Positions 30,463-38,863 of a stretch of DNA of 43,327 nt are shown piece by piece (the first letter of the stretch is position 1; each line of letters begins with the position of its first letter). This stretch comes from Chryseosolibacter sp039917935 (lineage in GTDB: Bacteria; Bacteroidota; Bacteroidia; Cytophagales; Cyclobacteriaceae). The stretch lies in the NCBI GenBank assembly GCA_039917935.1, contig JBDSIM010000292.1:1-43327 (forward strand), written 5' to 3'. The position numbers and the translations under genes were made by a program. A model generated the notes under the pieces. It was not told where the DNA came from. It was given only the letters and a program-made list of their open reading frames with translations, and did no database searches.

Positions 30463-31842
30463 ATGACGATGAACAAGTTTTTGCATTCATATCTCGGGTT
30501 GGTGTCGATGCTTTGGGCGTCTGCGGCATTCGGAAACGTGAGGCAGGATCTTCCGCTGGTTCGGGTGGCCAGAAATATTAATACGCAAATTCAGGCGGAG
30601 CCGCTTAACCATATGGTCAACACCATTTATAGTGAAATGGGTCCGATGCCAACTAAGGATGGTAAATACCTGTACTTCAGTCGGGCGGGATCTCCTGGAA
30701 ATATCGGGGGTGTTGAAGACGAGGACATTTGGTATTCCCAGTTTGACGAAGAAACACAGTCATGGACCGAGGCCCGGCATTCGGGGTCTCCATTAAACAA
30801 TGCAGGGGTTAATTTTATTACCGGGATCGGAGGGGGTGGAGACACCTTGTTGTTGGCGAATGTCTATCGGAAAAATGGTAAAATGGTGGCAGGCGTTTCG
30901 GTTTCCGTGAACGTTGGAGGTGCGTGGTCCTTTCCCGTGCCTGTTAACATTGAAGCCGATTACAATATGGCGAGGAGGGCAACCTATGATGTTTCTCATG
31001 ACCGTAAGCTGATGGTTATCTCGCAGCACAAGGCTGATACACACGGCAATTTAGACTTGTACGTTGCATTCAGAACCGACGACAATAAACGCCCTTATAC
31101 GGGAAGTGAAAGTTTGAATCTCGGAAAAGTAATCAATACTGCAGCGGATGAGACCTCGCCCTGGCTGGCGTACGATGGCATTACTTTATATTTTGCCTCC
31201 GATGGCCACGATGGTTATGGTAGAATGGACATTTACAAGTCTACCCGACTCGACGATACGTGGACAAACTGGTCCGCTCCGGAAAACCTCGGGCCTGGAA
31301 TAAACTCGCGATACGACGAACTTTCGTTCAACTTTAATCCCCTCAGCAGGTACGCATATTTTGCACGCGGCCTCTCAATGGAAAATTCAGACATTTTGCG
31401 AATTGATATGACGCATCTGTTTTTAGAGAAGGACAAAGCCTCATTGACAAATTTACCCTTTAAGGAAATACCGGCTGAAATCGGTGAATCGAAAATTGTC
31501 AATAATGTCTTTAGTGCTGATGAATGGCTCATCAAGACACATGCGATCGCTGATCTGCAGGCGATGGTCGCCTATTTGAAAAAATATCAAACGATGATCA
31601 CCCTGGTGAGCGCCCATTCGCTCAGACATGAGGCAAGGTCTCAAAGCATTCAATTGTCAGATAAAAGGGCTGCCGCGATTGTCGAATACCTGGTAGGCCA
31701 TGGGATCGAAAAAACAAGACTAAGCCATTATGGATTTGGCCACGACGTTGTCTCCAACCTTAAAACGACTGACGCAAGACAATCGGACATGCAGGTAGTT
31801 GCAGGCTCTGTCGAATTCAAAGTTGTCGCATATCAACATTAG
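30463..31842 (+). CDS. PD40 beta-propeller plus OmpA-like protein
   Basis: The 459-residue product has a signal peptide (about 1-25) and then PD40/WD40-like repeats: GPMPTKDGKYLYFSRAG, SPWLAYDGITLYFASDGHDG, LSFNFNPLSRYAYFARG. The C-terminal third is a shortened, diverged OmpA-like peptidoglycan-binding domain (SDKRAAAIVEYLVGHGIEKT, RLSHYGFG). This pairing is common in Bacteroidota envelope proteins related to type IX secretion and gliding. The start is ATG 30463, with a second ATG at 30469. It stands alone. Confidence 0.82.
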   Translation: MTMNKFLHSYLGLVSMLWASAAFGNVRQDLPLVRVARNINTQIQAEPLNHMVNTIYSEMGPMPTKDGKYLYFSRAGSPGNIGGVEDEDIWYSQFDEETQSWTEARHSGSPLNNAGVNFITGIGGGGDTLLLANVYRKNGKMVAGVSVSVNVGGAWSFPVPVNIEADYNMARRATYDVSHDRKLMVISQHKADTHGNLDLYVAFRTDDNKRPYTGSESLNLGKVINTAADETSPWLAYDGITLYFASDGHDGYGRMDIYKSTRLDDTWTNWSAPENLGPGINSRYDELSFNFNPLSRYAYFARGLSMENSDILRIDMTHLFLEKDKASLTNLPFKEIPAEIGESKIVNNVFSADEWLIKTHAIADLQAMVAYLKKYQTMITLVSAHSLRHEARSQSIQLSDKRAAAIVEYLVGHGIEKTRLSHYGFGHDVVSNLKTTDARQSDMQVVAGSVEFKVVAYQH

Positions 31843-31998
31843 GCCTGCGCAATAAAGTATCAATAAAGGGCGCATCTTCGAAAGGGCTGAGGGTTCTTAA
31901 AAGATCTGTTAACCACCTTCATGGGAATGTTGTTAGCCGTAAGTGCTTCGATGTTCGTGAACTACATGAAAAGGATCGCAAAGCTGATGTTGTGGCCC

Positions 31999-32717
31999 TC
32001 AGTTGCTTGGCAAACCAAAGCGTGCTACTACAAGACCGTTATTGAAATCACTTCTTACCTGCATCATAAAAATCCTGAAACCGACTGACGTATCTGGTTT
32101 GCGATATGCTTTTATACTTTGTATAGTAGATTTTTCAAGAGGATCATTCCAGCTTCCCCCGCAAGCCTTGCCTTTGGCATATCAATCATTCAGCGGCATA
32201 TCCGACCACGTCGTATAGTCCGATGTTGTTTGGGAAATAGGTCGCAGTCTGTGCCATTTTTCTTCCAACCATCAAAGCCGGGTTGTTACACATTGCAAGG
32301 TCTTTCCGCATTGGTTACTTTAAAATTTCCAAGAAAACATCCCCGTGATTCTGAGGCGATCGCCTATAGTAGTATGAGCCGTACCACAGATAGAGTACAT
32401 CCATTGCAACGAGAATTGTCTTTCGAATGCGCTTTAAGGGAGCCATTGGCTAGGGGTCCTCAGGAATAGTCACCTCGATCAGGTTTTCCTGCACATCCCA
32501 GGTTTGAAACATTGAATAGCCGAGGGCAGCGATCTGCCATTCTTGCAAGGTTGGAAGCCGGAACTTGACATCGAGAAAGCTTCTTTCCGGATTTCGCGTT
32601 ATACTGCTTCGTCAACTTAAGACGTTTGGGATCGCGACGTGTTTTCCTGGCGTGGGCCTTTTTGATCCCTTTCATATAATAAAACTGGGTTTTAATGTTC
32701 GAAAAGAAAATAATCAC
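31999..32717 (-). pseudogene. Decayed SUMF1/formylglycine-generating-enzyme-like gene (GldJ/GldK group)
   Basis: The minus strand reads, across several frames: NPERSFLDVKFRLPTLQEWQ, then IAALGYSMFQTWDVQENLIE; next GNFKVTN; next FPNNIGLYDVVGYAAE; and finally KACGGSWNDPLEKSTIQ with VGFRIFM. These are the SUMF1 landmarks FRLPT..EW, FPNN.GLYD..G, GGSWN and GFR. At least one shift (AE then stop) is repaired by one extra A, giving AAEMIDMPKGKACGGSW. An in-frame stop after VTIPEDP adds to the decay. Such proteins in Bacteroidota include gliding and type IX secretion lipoproteins. No single frame gives a usable protein. Confidence 0.75.
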
Positions 32718-32724
32718 TAGTTAA

Positions 32725-32742
32725 ATCTGCTAATTAGCAGAT
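32725..32742. promoter_or_regulatory. Perfect 18-bp palindrome
   Basis: ATCTGCTAATTAGCAGAT, just upstream of the decayed SUMF1-like gene. Its symmetry suggests an operator; the owner is unknown. The next 420 bp (32743-33162) hold no gene I can see. Confidence 0.55.
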
Positions 32743-33162
32743 ACGACTTACCTCTTCAAACGGAAGATCAAAGTCACCCTATCAGGCCGTGCTGCATGAC
32801 AGAAATTAGTACATCCAAAATGCTAATTCTCCAGCTAATAATTACAAAGCATTATATTGAAGACCTATTTAAATTTTCCTTCCATATCATCAATCAATTA
32901 GTTTGATCGGGAATTGACAGTGACCGGTCTTACATCGTACTTGATCACTTATGCTTTCCACATAAGCGTTAAATTCTGGTGCTAATATACGTCGGCTGAC
33001 AAAGGCCAGGCTTATCAAAAGACTACGGCATACCAAGTTGGGATCTGTGAGCCTGCATGGATTTAAGACATTCTAAAATCGAAGGCATGGGCTTATAGGC
33101 CCCCAACCATGAGAGGCAGGTTTTTTCCAGCTGCGTATCCTTTGAGTATAATTAATGGTCGA

Positions 33163-35440
33163 CTATTTCGTCTTGAGAACGTATTGGGTCGCAAGTTCGA
33201 TTGCCTTTTCCAGAAATTCATCCCTGTTCTCACGAACACCCTGGATTGTTTTTTGGACGTAAACGTCCGGGAGGATTCCAACGCCGTGTAACGGAGAGCC
33301 GTCGTGTTTAAACACTTTCATGCCGGTCCATGAGATCGAATAGCCACCCGGAATATCGAAGCGGTTGACGTTTCCATTGGTTCCCGCCGACGGCTGTCCA
33401 ACAATGGTCGCAAGATTATAGTGCTCGATAAAACCCATGAAACTTTCGGCATAGCTGATGGCGCTCCCATCGATCAGAAAAAATATTTTTGCCCCGAGAT
33501 GTGGTTTCTTACGTTTCATTTGCCAACCCATCTCAACATACCCAGTGATGTTTTCCTGGTCGGGATAAATTATCTGAGGCACGCGCATCCAGCGTTTTGA
33601 TGTGTCATTCTCATGCAGAAAATGACTGATGATCTCATGATTGGTGTTCGGATATCCCCTGAGATCACAGATGATTGCTTTTGCTTTCTCAAGGTCGGGA
33701 AATTTCTCCCTGATCTGTTCGATAGATGCCTTGCTGATATAATAGATGCCATCCATCGCGGTGCGGATGGGTTCGTTTGCCCCTTCGCCTAGCTGATGAA
33801 ACTCGCGAAGGGTTAGACTCCTTCTAAGTGTTACTTGCTTTTTGCTGTTTTGATCATCCAGGAACTTCACTATCATGGAGGAATTCGCAGGGCCATACAA
33901 GGAACTCGAATTTGCGCGAAATTGCAGCCATCCGGTTGTTGCTGCCGAAATGTTCGAATAAATTTCCTCAAAGAATTGTTCAATAGGAATATCATTGATC
34001 GCCGTCACGATGTCGCCAGGCTTCATCGGTAAGTCATTGTCTCCTACTTTTGTGATCACCAGTTTATTCTCGATTAACTCCCAGGCTATTGGTGGCGCAT
34101 ATGCTTCATTGACCTTTGCTTCTGCCCTGTAAACGTTGGCATGCCCGTCTTTTAATTGTGCAGTCAACCTTCGGAGGGTCCTTAGGTAGTCAGCAGGCGA
34201 CTGATCAAGAAATGACTCTCCGATAGCCGTCTTGAACGCCATCTCCCAATCTGCTTCCACTACGTCAAAGTATGGATAGAAATGCTGGAACACATTCCAG
34301 GTGATGATAATTCCTCCTGTTCGAACCGCTATATCTGCGTCCGGCGTCGTGGGTACATTTTCAAGATGCCTTTTAAGGGTTGACAATCTTTCTTTGTCGC
34401 CTGCTGGCCACGTATTCGCTACTGTACCATACAATGCGAGCGGAACAACGGCTGACAGCCCGGACCCGAGAGCTTTTTTGATATGGTCACCTGGCTTACA
34501 ATATCTCGCGAACAAAGGTTTATATACTGTGAAGTGATCGGTCGACTCGATGATGACGCTGTGTTTCCCTTCACTTGCCTCTTCCGCAGTGACGATCGTG
34601 TTATATTCCGGCTGACCTGCACCGGACATGCTGGGAGGAAAGGTGCCTGGTGCATCGGATTCGAAAGTGTTTGAATAAACGGTTTTCCACTTGCCCTCCT
34701 CTTTAACTTTTAATTCGAGGTTGTCCACCATCAATTTGCCTTTGCCGTTTAAGAAACAACCGAAGAAAAACTCCAGGGCATCATCGTCTACTGTTTCTGT
34801 GATCTCATAGCGACTCCAGTCTTTCGAGATAATCGGTCTAGTATCCATGTTGTCCGAGAACCCCAACTTTCTACCGGGCCTGTCTATCCGCGCCCAGAGG
34901 TGAGCTGTTCCAGGCCCTTGCACCAACCTCACATTACCTGAAAGCACGAATGGTTGGTTGTGATATTTCTTAACATCAATTGACGCAGTTATTGTTGCGA
35001 ACGTGTAGTCACCTAAAGGCATGGCCCTATTGATCCTACCGCTCAGATAAATATTTCGTGGCATATCCGTTACCCAACCCTGTATGCTGCCAGGTCACCA
35101 CCTTATAACCTGTTGTATCAGGGAGGTGTGATCGTCTTTATGGAAAACTCTCTTTCCTTTCCTTTCCTTTCAGTTCAATCTGGATGGTGGGAGCAATCGG
35201 TTCAAACAATTCCACAAGGGTCTCCTGCAAGCACTGGACATCTCGGCATTTCTGAACTTTGCCGCTTCCATAAATTGCAAACTTTTCCCAGTCAATACTA
35301 GCCGCTTCATCGCTTGGGTGAAAATATCTCACATAACCATATAACTTGTTAAATGCGGTCAGGTTGTTAAGTTCTTGGGTAGTTTGGGCGACACTCATGT
35401 GGCACACGACCAAAAAGAGAATGCAGATGGTTTTTTTCAT
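33163..35440 (-). pseudogene. S41-family peptidase, frame broken in its N-terminal region
   Basis: The 5' part (ATG 35440) gives a signal peptide and LTAFNKLYGYVRYFHPSDE, then a stop at 35138. The protein text goes on in other frames (VFHKDDH, then PDTTGYKVVTWQHTG) and settles into a 633-codon frame to 33163. That frame has the S41 marks AICDLRGYPNTNHEI, the catalytic region DGSAISYAESFMGF and GQPSAGTNGN. At least three frame changes within about 100 bp make this a pseudogene unless they are assembly errors. Four TTTCC-type pentamers (35152-35171) sit at the first break. The intact part would still encode the peptidase domain, but without an export signal. Confidence 0.8.
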
Positions 35441-35682
35441 AGAAGGTTTTTCGTGTCGACTGAGGGCTAACAGTGCCCCTTCTTGAATATGAGAATAATA
35501 TACGGGTTAATGGACTAACGTTAATTTGAGGCTTAATTTGAAAAAATTAGAGTTTATTTTTTATCTAACGAGGGGCCATGGACCCAATGTCTTTTGGTGT
35601 GAAATGATTTGAAAATTTTGCCGGGCATTCACCAGAGCTTTTCTAAAGCTTTATTGGGCAACCAACAATAGTTTAAATAAAT

Positions 35683-35728
35683 AAAGACAAAAAAGTCTTT
35701 TATTTTAAGAATCCGGTGCCTACCTTTG
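35683..35728 (+). promoter_or_regulatory. Rrf2 operator 1 plus promoter
   Basis: Inverted repeat AAAGAC-A6-GTCTTT (35683-35700), then a perfect -7 element TACCTTTG (35721-35728). The predicted start is near 35732, so ATG 35744 is the right start of the regulator. Confidence 0.7.
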
Positions 35729-35743
35729 TTTGAAACAAAAGAG

Positions 35744-36178
35744 ATGTTTTCAAAGGCGTGTGAATATGGAATACGCGCTATGCTGCACATAGCCCGAACT
35801 TCGAAGGAGGGGACACGTGTTGGTATCAGGGAAATCGCTAAAGCCATTGATTCACCAGAACCTTTTATGGCAAAGATCTTACAGGATCTGAGTCGCAAAG
35901 GACTCGTACTGTCCATAAAAGGACCCAATGGCGGATTTTATATGGATGAGATCCACCTGAAGATCTCACTTGCTGAAATTGTCACTGCTATTGATGGGGA
36001 TCAGCTCTTCAATGGGTGTGGTCTGGGGTTAAAGGCGTGTAATGAAAGAAAACCATGTCCGATACATTATGAATTCAAAGCGATCAGAACAAATCTCAAA
36101 GCTATGCTGCAAGCCACTGCGTTGGAAGATTTTAAGGAAAGCCTTGAAAAGGGATTGTTTCATTTGAAGCGCGGTTAA
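35744..36178 (+). CDS. Rrf2-family regulator (NsrR/RicR-like, probable Fe-S sensor)
   Basis: The 144-residue Rrf2 protein has its winged helix at the N-terminus (FSKACEYGIRAMLHIA, IREIAKAIDSPEPFMAKILQ, SIKGPNGGF). Three cysteines (Cys92, Cys99, Cys105; CGLGLKACNERKPC) are placed for a [2Fe-2S] or [4Fe-4S] cluster, as in NsrR and IscR. It likely senses nitric oxide or redox state. It is followed by globin, RIC and hemerythrin genes, the usual NO-stress set. An inverted repeat before its own promoter recurs before the next operon, so it is probably autoregulatory. Confidence 0.9.
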   Translation: MFSKACEYGIRAMLHIARTSKEGTRVGIREIAKAIDSPEPFMAKILQDLSRKGLVLSIKGPNGGFYMDEIHLKISLAEIVTAIDGDQLFNGCGLGLKACNERKPCPIHYEFKAIRTNLKAMLQATALEDFKESLEKGLFHLKRG

Positions 36179-36196
36179 AAAAAATTTGAAGTAATA

Positions 36197-36214
36197 AAGG
36201 ATAAAAAAGTCTTT
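36197..36214 (+). promoter_or_regulatory. Rrf2 operator 2
   Basis: AAGGATAAAAAAGTCTTT matches operator 1 at 16 of 18 positions without gaps. It lies 28 bp before the small ORF 36225 and the globin operon. Confidence 0.62.
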
Positions 36215-36224
36215 AATTATAACG

Positions 36225-36323
36225 ATGCTGAAAATGAAACCGGGATTAAAATCTTATTTGCCAGGTATTTTCCTCTGGGCAGTTTACTACGGTCTCACGA
36301 ATTTAATATTTGAACTTGTTTAA
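36225..36323 (+). CDS. Possible 32-residue single-helix membrane peptide
   Basis: ATG 36225 gives a short basic start followed by a hydrophobic helix (YLPGIFLWAVYYGLTNLIFE). Its TAA (36321-36323) is one base before the globin ATG, a spacing that suggests translational coupling. I know no family. It could be a small helper of the globin or a leader peptide. An alternative promoter element near 36304-36312 would leave it out of the globin transcript. Confidence 0.4.
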   Translation: MLKMKPGLKSYLPGIFLWAVYYGLTNLIFELV

Positions 36324-36324
36324 G

Positions 36325-36717
36325 ATGATGAAGCAGGATATTCATAACATGGAAGACATTAAACTTTTAGTGGAAAGCTTTTACGGACGAGTTCGTAAAG
36401 ACAAACTCCTGAAAGATATTTTCAATGAGAGGATAGAAGACCGATGGCCAGCGCATCTGGAAAAAATGTATCGGTTCTGGCAGACGGTATTGTTAGAGGA
36501 GCACACATATTATGGAAGTCCGTTTGTGCCTCACGCTAAATTGCCTGTAGAAGTACAGCATTTTGAACAATGGATTAAGTTATTCTATGAAACCGTTGAT
36601 GAGTTGTTTGCAGGAGAAAAGGCAACAAAAGCCAAATGGCAGGGAGAACGCATGGCCAGGATGTTCCATTCTAAAATTGAGTATTATAAAAACAATTCAA
36701 TCACTCCCTTACTGTAG
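36325..36717 (+). CDS. Group III truncated haemoglobin
   Basis: The 130-residue protein fits group III truncated globins: LVESFYGRVRKDKLLKDIF, then HLEKMYRFWQTVLLEE, YYGSPFVPHAKLPVEVQHFE (proximal His in the HFEQW block) and ARMFHSKIEYY. Such globins bind O2 or NO; with Rrf2 and RIC next to it, NO detoxification is likely. The start is ATG 36325 (a second ATG at 36328), right after the small ORF. Confidence 0.92.
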   Translation: MMKQDIHNMEDIKLLVESFYGRVRKDKLLKDIFNERIEDRWPAHLEKMYRFWQTVLLEEHTYYGSPFVPHAKLPVEVQHFEQWIKLFYETVDELFAGEKATKAKWQGERMARMFHSKIEYYKNNSITPLL

Positions 36718-36738
36718 ATATAAAAAAACGTTTGAATA

Positions 36739-37035
36739 ATGAAGATAAGAGACACACCACAAATAGTAATTCTCCAATCAGGAAATTCGGTTAAAGTACT
36801 GCAAGTAACGGGGAAGGAAGGAATGGTCATACCGGAACATTTCTGTACGAAAGAAGCGGTTCTCGTCATACAAAAGGGATCGGCAATTTTGAAAATGAAT
36901 GGGAAAGAGTGTTCGCTGACGCGGGATCAATCATTCATTATACCAGGAGGAGCAAACCACATACTATGTATAACGGAGGGGTTTCAGGCAGTAGTAATGA
37001 TGAGTATCGATTCGGAAATAAAGTTTGTTAATTAG
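36739..37035 (+). CDS. Single-domain cupin
   Basis: The 98-residue protein has one small beta-barrel: VKVLQVTGKEGMVIPEHFCTKEAVLVIQKG, then SFIIPGGANHI. The first cupin motif is weakened, with H at EH but few other metal ligands. These short cupins often lie in NO or redox-stress operons of Bacteroidota. It is 21 bp after the globin and 13 bp before the RIC gene, so it is co-transcribed. Confidence 0.82.
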   Translation: MKIRDTPQIVILQSGNSVKVLQVTGKEGMVIPEHFCTKEAVLVIQKGSAILKMNGKECSLTRDQSFIIPGGANHILCITEGFQAVVMMSIDSEIKFVN

Positions 37036-37048
37036 TAAACCAAAAAAT

Positions 37049-37771
37049 ATGGAAATCAATCAAAATAATATTATCGGAGATCTGGTCGCACTAGACTATC
37101 GCGCAGCATCGGTGTTCAAAAAATACAGGATCGACTTCTGTTGCCAGGGTAACAGAACCATCCATGACGCTTGTGAAAAGAAAAATATTGACGCAAAGGT
37201 TGTATTGAATGACCTGGAGAAAGTCACGAATGAAGATGGAAACAAAGCTACAGACTATAAATCATGGCCATTGGATTTGTTAGCGGATCACATCGAGAAA
37301 AAACACCACCGGTATGTGGAAGAGAAAATATTGGAAATAAAGCCTTATTTAGAAAAGATCTGCAGGGTTCATGGAGAACGTCATCCCGAATTGTTTGAAA
37401 TTCAGGAAGAGTTTAATGCGTCTGCGGGAGAACTGGCAGCCCACATGAAGAAGGAAGAATTTATTTTATTTCCATTTGTGCGAAAGATGGCAAAAGCCAC
37501 ACAAGACGGTGTAAAGGTAAATTCCCCTCAATTTGACACAGTACAAAATCCGGTACAAATGATGATGAATGAACATGTTACCGAAGGAGCCCGGTTCAGC
37601 AGAATTGATTTTTTAAGTAATCATTATACACCACCTGCGGATGGATGCAATACGTATCGGGTAACCTTTGCATTGCTGAAGGAATTTGAGCAGGACCTGC
37701 ACCTGCATATTCATTTGGAAAACAACATCTTGTTTCCCAAAGCGATTGCTCTGGAGAAAGAATTAGAGTAA
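37049..37771 (+). CDS. ric: RIC/ScdA/YtfE-family iron-sulfur repair protein
   Basis: The 240-residue protein has the ScdA N-terminal domain (YRAASVFKKYRIDFCCQGN, with Cys31-Cys32 and DAC at Cys42). It is followed by a hemerythrin-like diiron domain with His/Glu ligands (LADHIEKKHHRY, VHGERHPEL, HMKKEEFILFPF, NEHVTEGA, HIHLENNILFPKA). RIC proteins release or restore iron for Fe-S clusters damaged by NO. The start is ATG 37049; an upstream frame start at 37025 overlaps the cupin stop and is not needed. Confidence 0.94.
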   Translation: MEINQNNIIGDLVALDYRAASVFKKYRIDFCCQGNRTIHDACEKKNIDAKVVLNDLEKVTNEDGNKATDYKSWPLDLLADHIEKKHHRYVEEKILEIKPYLEKICRVHGERHPELFEIQEEFNASAGELAAHMKKEEFILFPFVRKMAKATQDGVKVNSPQFDTVQNPVQMMMNEHVTEGARFSRIDFLSNHYTPPADGCNTYRVTFALLKEFEQDLHLHIHLENNILFPKAIALEKELE

Positions 37772-37803
37772 GAATAGCTGCAATCTTTATAAACAACCGG
37801 GTT

Positions 37804-38262
37804 ATGCCAATCAAGCGAAACGAGTTTCTCACACCCTTAAGCCTCGAGCACCACCATGGCTTATTGCTTTGCTGGAAAATCAGGACTGGTTATAGGAATA
37901 ACATTGAACCAAGCCGCATTCAGTCTTATGCCTACTGGTTTTATACGAACTATTTGCTTGCCCACTTCGAAGTGGAAGAAAAGTATGTGTTTTCTATTCT
38001 GGGCGATGGACACGAATTAGTGAAGCGGGCCCTGATGGAACACCGGAAGCTCAGGAGGCTATTTGAAGGAGTCAAACTGGAAGGTAAAAATCTTGGATTA
38101 ATTGAAGAGAAGCTGGAGGCCCACATACGTTTTGAGGAGCGGGTTCTATTTAATAAAATTCAAGATGTCGCGTCTCCTTCGGAACTTGAAGGGATGCTGT
38201 TGAGGCATTCTGATCAATTGCAGATGCAACACGTTGAAGAGTGGGGTGACAAATTTTGGTAG
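37804..38262 (+). CDS. Hemerythrin-domain protein
   Basis: The 152-residue protein is a four-helix hemerythrin-like fold with ligand blocks LSLEHHHGLLL, LAHFEVEEKYVF, LMEHRKL and AHIRFEERVLF. It would bind a diiron centre for O2, NO or iron handling. It is the last gene of the Rrf2-linked cluster, 32 bp after the RIC gene. No clear terminator follows. Confidence 0.9.
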   Translation: MPIKRNEFLTPLSLEHHHGLLLCWKIRTGYRNNIEPSRIQSYAYWFYTNYLLAHFEVEEKYVFSILGDGHELVKRALMEHRKLRRLFEGVKLEGKNLGLIEEKLEAHIRFEERVLFNKIQDVASPSELEGMLLRHSDQLQMQHVEEWGDKFW

Positions 38263-38863
38263 GAGACGCACTTCCTTAAAGCGTATAAATGCCTCAGGCC
38301 GCCGGGATATCGAAATGGATGTGGATTCGAAGAAGGGCTTGCGAATGACAATTTGTCTTGGCTTCCAGACTAATTAGTAAAGGCAAAATTGCAGCACCGG
38401 TAACCTTCATGCAAACTTCCGGAACGACTTCAAATCTCGAGAGCGGGTTAGTTAACCTGTATCTAAAAACGAGAATTTGCGTGTAGTCAATTGATATTAA
38501 GAAGAAAGATCAACTAAGTTCTGAAGCAGAGGGTTTGAAAATAGTGTCATGCATGCCAATCACAGATCCTGATAAACCTTGGTTACAGAATCTTTCATCT
38601 AAAAGCAATCCTTTAACACTGTGAGCGGTGTCTCATTATCTCATCCGGAAATTTCTTGAAGGAACCACGCACGATAATTTTGAACTTTCACCTTGAACAT
38701 CGGAAGTGACAAACTTGCTAACGCTTGATGGAATCACAGTCTAAAATAATGTATCTCTCTTTCGCTCAATGGAAAAATCCATCTTTTCCACTGAGTGATT
38801 TGCAGGAAGCAAAGCATTGAAGAATTCGCAAATTGTTTTATCTTTAACATTCATCAATCATGT
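38263..38863. other. Intergenic stretch with a repeat, a hairpin and a promoter
   Basis: About 38470-38600 is a diverged copy of the tRNA-like remnant near 29494-29590 (GGGTTTGAAA, TGTCA.GCA.GC, AGATCCTGAT). An inverted repeat follows at 38765-38776 and 38784-38795 (CTCAATGGAAAA / TTTTCCACTGAG, 11 of 12). TATCTTTA at about 38838-38845 fits a -7 element for the TPR gene. No gene is seen. Confidence 0.5.

Noticed and set aside
32119..32469. 116-codon plus-strand frame
   Set aside because: It overlaps the minus-strand SUMF1 remnant, which has clear family motifs.
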